Assembly: GCA_900769385.1 (NCBI GenBank)
Contig: CAAGGO010000473.1
Span: forward strand, 1 to 10,379
Reading direction: 5' to 3'
DNA length: 10,379 nt
Origin: Rikenellaceae bacterium
Lineage (GTDB): Bacteria; Bacteroidota; Bacteroidia; Bacteroidales; UBA932
Positions 1-6,137 of this stretch are shown here, one piece after another. Position numbers and translations under genes: made by a program. Position 1 is the stretch's first letter, and each line of letters opens with the position of its first letter. The notes beneath the pieces are model-generated. The model ran no database searches. It was given only the letters and a program-made list of their open reading frames with translations, and had not been told where the DNA came from.

Positions 1-708
1 AAAATTGGTTATGCGGTAATCTGCAAAGCGGAACTGCTCAAATTTCTCCATCATATCAGGCATTGCAAGAGGAATCCTCAACACCCTACCCTGCGGACCG
101 TAGAAGCCCGATGCAGAAATTGTAACACCTTTAACGGTAACATCCTGGAAAAGCTCCACAAGTTCCTGCGAGTTCCTTACAAAATATGGTGCAGGAAGGT
201 GGCTGTCCCAACCGGTCTCCTGTACAAAGGCATCCTCCATCTCCCTGTATGAAACCTCATCCCTGTTGGCATACCAGTTGAGCAACCCGTCAGCCCCCAC
301 TGAAATGTGGGAGAACACATATGCCCCAACAGGAATATCGGGCTGTATGGCTCCCGATGTCCCTATACGGAGAATTCTCAGGCTCCTCAAATTTTCCTTT
401 ACCTGTCGGGAAGAAAAATCTATGTTTGCAAGGGCATCAAGCTCATTCATTACAATGTCAAGGTTGTCACATCCTATTCCTGTGGAAAGGACGGTAATCC
501 TGCATCCCTTGTATGTTCCGGTTGCAGATACAAACTCCCTTGAAGCCCTGCGGAGCTCCACTGTGTCAAAGAAAGAGGAGACAAGCTCCACCCTTCCGGG
601 ATCTCCAACAAGGATTACGGTATCCGCCAGCTCCTGGGGTTTAAGGTGGAGATGGAATACAGACCCGTCACTGTTGATGATAAGCTCTGAAGCACCTATT
701 TTTTCCAT
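1..708 (-). CDS. Nucleoside phosphorylase, uridine phosphorylase-like (3' part beyond window)
   Basis: Partial gene; the first 236 residues are visible and the rest lies beyond base 1. It probably catalyses phosphorolysis of a pyrimidine nucleoside (uridine + phosphate to uracil + ribose-1-phosphate) in cytoplasmic salvage. Seen: the phosphate-site motif GDPGR at residues 35-39, SREF with Arg57, STGIG at 75-79, and RIGTSGAIQ at 114-122. By comparison with E. coli Udp these correspond to Gly26/Arg30, Arg48 and Arg91/Thr94. The motif FYGPQGR at 202-208 places Phe202, Gln206 and Arg208 where Udp has its uracil-binding Phe162, Gln166 and Arg168. The sequence stops just before the expected ribose-binding Glu-Met-Glu. 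ATG at 708 is chosen because the protein starts normally there; it lies inside the end of the DUF4293 gene (13-base overlap), which suggests translational coupling. Substrate preference (uridine versus another nucleoside) is inferred from the Gln/Arg pair only. Confidence 0.9.
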   Translation of the reverse strand, partial: MEKIGASELIINSDGSVFHLHLKPQELADTVILVGDPGRVELVSSFFDTVELRRASREFVSATGTYKGCRITVLSTGIGCDNLDIVMNELDALANIDFSSRQVKENLRSLRILRIGTSGAIQPDIPVGAYVFSHISVGADGLLNWYANRDEVSYREMEDAFVQETGWDSHLPAPYFVRNSQELVELFQDVTVKGVTISASGFYGPQGRVLRIPLAMPDMMEKFEQFRFADYRITNF

Positions 709-1130
709 TTCTTTCTGTTTTTGGTCATATCTCTAAGCGAGTTCATTCCCTGAACCAACGCCTCATCCTCTGAAATTTTTCTGAACGCCATAAATACAAA
801 AATGCCAGCTACAATTGGGAATACGGCAGAGATTGTGAATACGCTGCCATCCACTTTTGTAAAGAACATATAGGCAATCCACGCCTGGTAAGCAAACATT
901 ACAAGCATATTGTAAATGCAAAGGCGCATCTGTGAAATTCTTCTTCTGTAAAGGAAAATACAGAAAAACGAAAGTACAAAGGTTACAATTGTAAAAATTA
1001 GGAACGGCCAGTACTGGCTGAACTTAAGCAGAACATTTCCATCCAAATCCCTCATCATAGGGCGGAAAAACATTGAGAACATTAGTCCCGACGAAGCCAA
1101 CAAATACAGGCTCTGAATTCTTTGAATCAT
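696..1130 (-). CDS. DUF4293-family small integral membrane protein
   Basis: A 144-residue protein that fits the Bacteroidota family DUF4293, whose function is unknown. It starts MIQRIQSLYLL, the typical family opening. Four hydrophobic segments are visible: roughly residues 6-22, 38-60, 69-90 and 96-116. The second is followed by the basic loop RRRISQMR, and the C-terminal tail is strongly basic (TKNRKKWKK), so the tail is probably cytoplasmic. An in-frame ATG at 1172 would add 14 charged residues (MYRRREIIFKNRKE) and run into the preceding TPR gene. The ATG at 1130 is preferred because it matches the family start, follows the TPR stop by 20 bases and has a purine-rich GAAAAGAG stretch just before it. 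It probably shares a transcript with the TPR gene and the phosphorylase. The family assignment is from recognised sequence style, not a search. Confidence 0.8.
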   Translation of the reverse strand: MIQRIQSLYLLASSGLMFSMFFRPMMRDLDGNVLLKFSQYWPFLIFTIVTFVLSFFCIFLYRRRISQMRLCIYNMLVMFAYQAWIAYMFFTKVDGSVFTISAVFPIVAGIFVFMAFRKISEDEALVQGMNSLRDMTKNRKKWKK

Positions 1131-1150
1131 CTCTTTTCTATTTTTAAATA

Positions 1151-3202
1151 TTATTTCTCTTCTTCTATACAATATTTCTTGATTACGCTGTAGGCATCCT
1201 GAACACCAAGCTCACCGGATTTGCTCAAATCTATGCAACCTTTCTCCTTGTCTTTAAGGAAAATGAGTACAAGTCCCCTGTTGAAGTAAGCCTCCTTAAG
1301 GTTAGGATAAAGCTCAAGAGCTTTTGTATACTGGTTGATTGCCTCAGGCAAATCGCTTGAAAGGCAATAGAGGTTACCCAAGTTATAGTACACGTGCGGC
1401 AACTGCGGCATAAGTTTGGCCGCTTTTGTCATATCGTGGATGGCAGGGGTATAGTCATAGCTCATTGAGTTCTTCTCCTTGACCCTTGCCTTTGCAGCAC
1501 CCGAATTGTCCAATGTAAGTATCTGAACATTGTTCTCCATTGATGAGATGAAATCAATCATCTCCGCCTGCAAAGCACCCCTGTTAATGTAATAGAAAGT
1601 CTGCTCCGGCTCCTTGCTTATGGCCCTGTCATAATTCTCAAGGGCGGCATTGTAACGGTTGTCTCCACCGTCTATGATTGCCTGTGCAAAATGAAGGCGT
1701 GCCATCTGGCTCTGTATGCCTTGGTTCTGCTCCCCTGATGCTTTGCTCTCCTGCTCCTTATCCTTCAAGGCCGTCAGGATTCTTGCAATCTGGGCCTCAT
1801 ACATGGTGGTATTCAAAGCTACGCCGCTCTTGCTGGAGTTGAGTTCCACAGGCAACTGTACAGACTGGGTAAATTTCTCCACCTCCTCATTTTCATATTT
1901 TCTCTCCAGAGCCATCATTACCTTGTTAGGCTGGGCAAGGTTGAACTTGAACAGAGGTTTCAGCCTTATGTCCACATCCCTGTGCTGCAACAGCTCGTTG
2001 TCAAAGTCTTTCTTTGCAAAATCGGCATCAAGGGCAAGCAGGTTGTCATACTTCTTGGTTGTATCGGCAAAGGCCTGCCTTCCTAGGCTGTCACCTGTAC
2101 GTTGCTGGTACTCACGTATTTTGGCCTGTGCAATCTGGGCATCCTTGCGTGCAGAGGTAAACTGCCCAAGCTGGTTCTTGGCGTATGAACGGTTCATATA
2201 AGCCTTGGCAAAATCGGGGTAAAGATTAATTGCCTTTGAATAGTCATCCATTGCATCCCTGTATCTCCCCATCTCCATAAACACTCCTGCCCTGTTGAAA
2301 TATGCGAGCACATTGTTCGGATTTACCGCAATCACCCTGTCATAATCATCCAGTGCATTGTTGTAATCTCCAATCTGCGCCCTTATGATTGCCCTGTTGT
2401 AAAGGGTAAGGGCATTGCCGGGCTCCTGTTCCAGCACTGTATTCAAATCTTCAAGGGCCCCTTGAATCATCTGCTTGTCGTGCCTGATAAGGGCTCTGTT
2501 GAAGAATGCAAAAGTGTTGTTGGTATCAAGGGAAATGGCTCTGTCCAAATCTGCAAGGGCATCATCAAACTTCTCCTGCATGGCATAAATGCGGGAGCGC
2601 CTTACATAACCCTCTGGATCAAAAGTATTGATTTTTATTGCCTTGTTGTAATCAGTCAGGGCCCTGGTGGTATCTCCAAGATAAAGGTAGCAGGCACCCC
2701 TGTTCAGATATGCGTCAGCCTCACGGGGCTCTGCCTTGATGAAACGGTTGAAATCCTTTACCGCCTTATCAAACTGCTGTGAAAGGAAATAGGTTACTCC
2801 CCTGCTGAAATAGAGACCGGTATAGCTTGGCCTCAAATCCACTGCCTCCGCCAGATCCTCCAGCGCCTTGTCATATTTTCCTGTACGGCTCAGGGTAATT
2901 GCCCTGTAATGGTATGCAGGGGTATAGATTGGATTAAGCCTTAATGTAGTATTGAAATCCTTCTCAGCTCCAATGAAATCCCCAAGATTGTACTTGGCTA
3001 TTCCCCTGAAGAAATATGCATCATAAAGGGTACTGTCCAGCCTTGCAAGAATGTTGAAATTCTCTATTGCACTGGAGTACTTGCCGTCAATGAGCATCTG
3101 TCTGCCCCTGGCAAAAAACTGGTCTATATCATATTGTGCATTGGCTGCAATACCTGTAAACAGCAGCACAAGCACCAAAAATATTTTTCTTAATGTATCC
3201 AT
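1151..3202 (-). CDS. Exported tetratricopeptide (TPR) repeat protein
   Basis: A 683-residue protein with a signal peptide (residues 1-22, ending ANA before QYD), so probably periplasmic or membrane-associated. Two TPR blocks are visible. Residues about 24-362 hold ten consecutive 34-residue units with the usual pattern (AYxNRGxxxxxLGxYxxAxxDYxxAIxLxPxN). Residues about 500-683 hold roughly four more, ending in the common closing form GCIDLSKSGELG..DAY..IKKYC. Between them lies a charged, mostly non-TPR linker (about 363-499) containing the motif HRDVDIRLKPLFKFNLAQPNKVM near residues 407-429. TPR arrays bind proteins or peptides; no catalytic domain is seen, so a scaffold or assembly role is an inference. 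ATG at 3202 is the only start that keeps the signal peptide. A promoter-like sequence lies immediately upstream, so this is probably the first gene of the unit that also carries DUF4293 and the phosphorylase. The specific function is unknown. Confidence 0.93.
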   Translation of the reverse strand: MDTLRKIFLVLVLLFTGIAANAQYDIDQFFARGRQMLIDGKYSSAIENFNILARLDSTLYDAYFFRGIAKYNLGDFIGAEKDFNTTLRLNPIYTPAYHYRAITLSRTGKYDKALEDLAEAVDLRPSYTGLYFSRGVTYFLSQQFDKAVKDFNRFIKAEPREADAYLNRGACYLYLGDTTRALTDYNKAIKINTFDPEGYVRRSRIYAMQEKFDDALADLDRAISLDTNNTFAFFNRALIRHDKQMIQGALEDLNTVLEQEPGNALTLYNRAIIRAQIGDYNNALDDYDRVIAVNPNNVLAYFNRAGVFMEMGRYRDAMDDYSKAINLYPDFAKAYMNRSYAKNQLGQFTSARKDAQIAQAKIREYQQRTGDSLGRQAFADTTKKYDNLLALDADFAKKDFDNELLQHRDVDIRLKPLFKFNLAQPNKVMMALERKYENEEVEKFTQSVQLPVELNSSKSGVALNTTMYEAQIARILTALKDKEQESKASGEQNQGIQSQMARLHFAQAIIDGGDNRYNAALENYDRAISKEPEQTFYYINRGALQAEMIDFISSMENNVQILTLDNSGAAKARVKEKNSMSYDYTPAIHDMTKAAKLMPQLPHVYYNLGNLYCLSSDLPEAINQYTKALELYPNLKEAYFNRGLVLIFLKDKEKGCIDLSKSGELGVQDAYSVIKKYCIEEEK

Positions 3203-3211
3203 ATAATCTTA

Positions 3212-3242
3212 CAAATGTAAGCAAAATGGGACATTAATCAAA
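3212..3242 (-). promoter_or_regulatory. Bacteroidota-type promoter upstream of the TPR gene
   Basis: Reading the minus strand, TTTG at 3242-3239 is followed after 19 bases by TACATTTG at 3219-3212. This matches the Bacteroides consensus (a -33 TTTG and a -7 TAnnTTTG with about 19-21 bases between). It sits in the only sizeable gap between the receptor cluster and the TPR gene. The expected transcription start, near 3208, would leave a leader of only about 6 bases before the ATG at 3202. That is oddly short and is the main reason for doubt. The -7 box is embedded in an imperfect palindrome, TTACA-2-TGTAA. Confidence 0.5.
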
Positions 3243-3259
3243 AACTAAGCCAACAGCGG

Positions 3260-4915
3260 CTACTGGTACTGGAACTCCTCTACAGCAAACACCTCTTTTT
3301 TACCGTCCTGCAACCCCTCTACAACAACCCTGAATTTCCCTTTATATTGCGGCATAATGCAATTGAACTCAAATTCACCTCCAGCAGGAACCTCAACAAC
3401 AGGATTCCAGTATACGGTTGAATTGAAATTGGGATATTTTGGTTCCATTGCAGCTTTGCTGCCAAGGAAAGTCAATGGCCAGCTAACCCCTGCAAACTCC
3501 ACAACACTCACGTTCTTAGGAAGATGCACTCCAGCCATATTCCCTTTATAGGTAATGAAATTCACAACACCATCATAGATGAAATGATTGAGCATATACC
3601 TTCTTGGATACACTACAATCTGTTTAACCAGCTGCTGCGGAATACCCATAATAACAGAGTGGTCACTCACAGGAATACCGTCAAGCAAAGCCAGGCACCT
3701 TCCCTGAGTTTCCCAAAGCACCTTAATCTCCACAGACCCTTTGATATGCCTTACCCTTGCAAACTTCACATACTCCCTCAAAGTCTCCTCAAGGTTCTCA
3801 AACCTGGTATACTCGTCCAAATTATAAACAAGCGGCCGGGTAGCTCCAACAAAAGAGTTATCCTTCCTTGCGCACATATCATACAAAGTATCCGACTCAA
3901 ACCTTCTGGAAATCTGCATCCGTCGTCCCCTCTCTCTCAACGTCCTGTCCATATCCCTAGAGATTGCAAGCTGCGGAATCTCCCCAACAGCCCTTTTGTA
4001 ATCCTTCTCCACAAACTCCACATTATACGCCATTGAAGTATCTTTGGCCGTTACCCCATTTGTAATGCTCTTGCTGTCTCCAACAACCTCAAACACCAGA
4101 TCCCTCCTACCCATAATGTTACCTGTATAAAAACTTGCCACACCATCATCCCCCACCTTATTCACATAAACATCATCAGTATTTCCCATTGCACTCATAT
4201 ACACATACTTACCTGCACAACTGCTGCCATCCTTTGCTGTAACTTTAACATTCACCACCTCACCTGCATAATCCAGTTCCCCTGCACTCTCAAAATCTCC
4301 CCTCCTCTCCAACAATGATGACTTGTTGTATCTTCCCGACAAGTTGTCCAGTTCATCAACGTGGTATACTGAAACACTCATCTGCACCTCCCCGTCCCCT
4401 CCATTGTGCACTTTAACAGGGAACAAACCCTTCTTGGCTGTTCCTACCTCCACCGAAACATCACCTTTCCTTTTCCAGACCACTTTTTCCTGTTCCACAT
4501 CACCAACTGCCACACCATCCTTTACCCTCTTTGCACTTGCAGTATTGAACACAGAGATTATTTTACCGTTGAACACACCCTTTGAATCACCGCCATATTT
4601 CCTGGTATATGCAACTATTGAATAATTTCCGGTACCAAAATCAAACGGAATCTGAAAAACACCGCAACCTCTGCCATTTATCAAAGCTATTTTATGGGTT
4701 GCAGCAACACCTTCCCTTGAAACAAACTGCAGAAAAGCAACGTCGCTCAAATTGGAGTATGTACCGGTTGAATCATCCAGACAATAGAGGGAACACCACA
4801 TATTTTCACCGGCTACATACACATCCTTGTCTGTAGAGATATAAACCCTCTCCTGTGCCAGAAGAGTTCCTGCCGAAACCAGCAGCAATCCTAGAATATA
4901 TAAACACTTCTTCAT
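3260..4915 (-). CDS. Exported MG2-like / TonB-plug-like protein without a barrel
   Basis: A 551-residue exported protein with a signal peptide at residues 1-20 (LLAQ boundary). Residues about 22-125 resemble an alpha-2-macroglobulin MG2 domain: VYISTDKDVYVAGENMWC, then FLQFVSREG, then GTGNYSIVAYTR. Residues about 370-460 resemble a TonB-receptor plug: a leading EETLREYV helix, LALLDGIPVSDHS at 408-420, a V.QIVVYPRRY strand, and DGVVNFITYKG at 448-458. The C-terminal 55 residues (STVYWNPVVEVPAGGEFEF) look like a small beta-sandwich. There is no 20-strand barrel region, so it cannot be a channel by itself. Related proteins in Bacteroidota that join MG2-like and plug-like parts are, as I recall, often 800 residues or more, so this one is short. 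It is the last gene of the receptor cluster, 17 bases after the DUF4249 stop, with AGGGAG before its ATG. A role as a periplasmic or surface partner of the receptor is inference. Confidence 0.85.
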   Translation of the reverse strand: MKKCLYILGLLLVSAGTLLAQERVYISTDKDVYVAGENMWCSLYCLDDSTGTYSNLSDVAFLQFVSREGVAATHKIALINGRGCGVFQIPFDFGTGNYSIVAYTRKYGGDSKGVFNGKIISVFNTASAKRVKDGVAVGDVEQEKVVWKRKGDVSVEVGTAKKGLFPVKVHNGGDGEVQMSVSVYHVDELDNLSGRYNKSSLLERRGDFESAGELDYAGEVVNVKVTAKDGSSCAGKYVYMSAMGNTDDVYVNKVGDDGVASFYTGNIMGRRDLVFEVVGDSKSITNGVTAKDTSMAYNVEFVEKDYKRAVGEIPQLAISRDMDRTLRERGRRMQISRRFESDTLYDMCARKDNSFVGATRPLVYNLDEYTRFENLEETLREYVKFARVRHIKGSVEIKVLWETQGRCLALLDGIPVSDHSVIMGIPQQLVKQIVVYPRRYMLNHFIYDGVVNFITYKGNMAGVHLPKNVSVVEFAGVSWPLTFLGSKAAMEPKYPNFNSTVYWNPVVEVPAGGEFEFNCIMPQYKGKFRVVVEGLQDGKKEVFAVEEFQYQ

Positions 4916-4919
4916 AAAA

Positions 4920-4925
4920 CTCCCT
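4920..4925 (-). promoter_or_regulatory. Shine-Dalgarno-like site of the MG2/plug-like gene
   Basis: On the minus strand AGGGAG lies 4 bases before the ATG at 4915, inside the 17-base gap after the DUF4249 stop. It supports that ATG as the start, although the spacing is short. Confidence 0.5.
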
Positions 4926-4932
4926 TATTAAA

Positions 4933-6123
4933 TTACCTTGGCCAAAAATCAGGTCTGGTACTGTTGGAATAGACCCTGCAGTCTGTACACTTCTGCAACG
5001 CCCAATAAGCCTTGTCCCTGGTCTTTTCATCAGGGTACATTACAGGCCTGTATCCTTTGCTGTAATAAGCATTCCAGTAAACATTGCCCGGGTCCTCCTT
5101 ACCTTCATCTACCGGTGGCTTGTTATGCACAAGTTCCCTTTCATAACTGTTATGGAAAATTCCCGCCTCACCCCAATTGATGAATGTCCTCAACGTAGTT
5201 TGGGTTGTAACATTCACATAACCTATAACTGTCTCTTCCGGATATGTGGTACAATATATATTTCCCTTAACCTCACTTGGCTGCGGTCCGAACAACCCTC
5301 CAGTTTCACTTGAGTTCTTCCTTACATTCTCCCAATAGATGTATGCCTCCTTGTCCAATGCCGTCTGTCTTACTGTTATGGCGTACAATCCTGTAAGTCT
5401 TGTGTCTGTATTGGCAATGTCATTGATTACAAACTTGTCTATCAGATTCTGGGAAAGTTTCTCCGTGTTTCCAATATAGGTTCCAAAGGATTCCGCTTCA
5501 GAGAAACAGATGCTTCGTGCCTGAATCTCCTCTTTTGGCAATTCATACATAGTTTCAAACTTCACATCATAATCCAGTTCCGGAGGATACAAGGCATTGC
5601 TCTCCCAATTCTCAGAGTATTTCCATTTGCAGTAAAGTTTTTCTCCGTTGTTTTCACTATGGGTGGTAACCTCTACCCTGGCATAACTTCTGTCTGCAGG
5701 TATTGAGTATGTAATTTTATCTACAGGAGGGGAAATCAGCACACTCTTGAAGGCGGAAGCATATTCACCCCTGTCGGGAAGAGAAACAACCAGCCTGTAT
5801 TTGCCTGAAATGTCCAGGTCTGTGGTATTTATCTCAAACTTGTTTGCCGCTCCGTCCACCTCAGTTCCATAAGAGATTTCTCCGGTTTGTGATTCCACCC
5901 ATACCGTTGCCCCCAAAGGTTCAACCTCACAGCTGTCCAGCAATGATGTTGTAAGGCTCACCGCCACATTGGTCATTCCTCCAATGATAATATCTCCGTC
6001 TATTACTACAAGTGGTCTGTCCAATCCCTGGATTTCACTGTCATTGGGCTCATAATCATATACACAGCCGCCTGCAAGTACGGCAAGCAGCATCAGAATC
6101 AAAAATTTGCAGCTCTTCTTCAT
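4933..6123 (-). CDS. DUF4249-family outer-membrane lipoprotein (complete copy)
   Basis: A 396-residue lipoprotein. The signal sequence MKKSCKFLILMLLAVLAGGC has a lipobox with Cys20 as the likely lipidation site. It matches the DUF4249 family of Bacteroidota, whose genes usually sit next to TonB-dependent receptors. The mature part opens with a beta-rich domain (residues about 36-135: LVVIDGDI, ATVWVESQTGE, SGKYRLVVSLPDRGEY), followed by the family core with YCKWKYSENWES at 164-175, ICFSEAES at 205-212 and ITVRQTALDKEAYIYWENV at 249-267. It ends KCTDCRVYSNSTRPDFWPR, with a Cys379-x-x-Cys382 pair. It lies 14 bases after the receptor gene and is preceded by GGGAGGA. The likely role is a surface or outer-membrane partner of the receptor; the ligand is unknown. 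It is a clear paralogue of the gene at 9550-10379, with almost every conserved block shared. Confidence 0.92.
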   Translation of the reverse strand: MKKSCKFLILMLLAVLAGGCVYDYEPNDSEIQGLDRPLVVIDGDIIIGGMTNVAVSLTTSLLDSCEVEPLGATVWVESQTGEISYGTEVDGAANKFEINTTDLDISGKYRLVVSLPDRGEYASAFKSVLISPPVDKITYSIPADRSYARVEVTTHSENNGEKLYCKWKYSENWESNALYPPELDYDVKFETMYELPKEEIQARSICFSEAESFGTYIGNTEKLSQNLIDKFVINDIANTDTRLTGLYAITVRQTALDKEAYIYWENVRKNSSETGGLFGPQPSEVKGNIYCTTYPEETVIGYVNVTTQTTLRTFINWGEAGIFHNSYERELVHNKPPVDEGKEDPGNVYWNAYYSKGYRPVMYPDEKTRDKAYWALQKCTDCRVYSNSTRPDFWPR

Positions 6124-6130
6124 ATCACTC

Positions 6131-6137
6131 TCCTCCC
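6131..6137 (-). promoter_or_regulatory. Shine-Dalgarno-like site of the complete DUF4249 gene
   Basis: GGGAGGA on the minus strand, 7 bases before the ATG at 6123 and directly after the receptor stop codon. Its strength and spacing fix the start, and its position suggests reinitiation or coupling with the receptor gene. Confidence 0.65.

Noticed and set aside
3241-3262. Possible intrinsic terminator after the MG2/plug-like gene (AGCC-GCTGTT-GGCT then TAGTTTTT)
   Set aside because: The stem is only 4 base pairs, it begins within the stop codon, and the T-run is interrupted. It also overlaps the promoter-like TTTG, so I do not call it.
1716-4036. Several plus-strand open frames of 100-170 codons
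   Set aside because: All are antisense to the TPR and MG2/plug-like genes, have low-complexity Ser/Pro/Leu-rich products and lack credible starts.
4806-5030. Minus-strand 74-codon frame across the DUF4249/MG2-like junction
   Set aside because: It is an out-of-frame overlap of two well-supported genes, and its product has no signal peptide or family resemblance.
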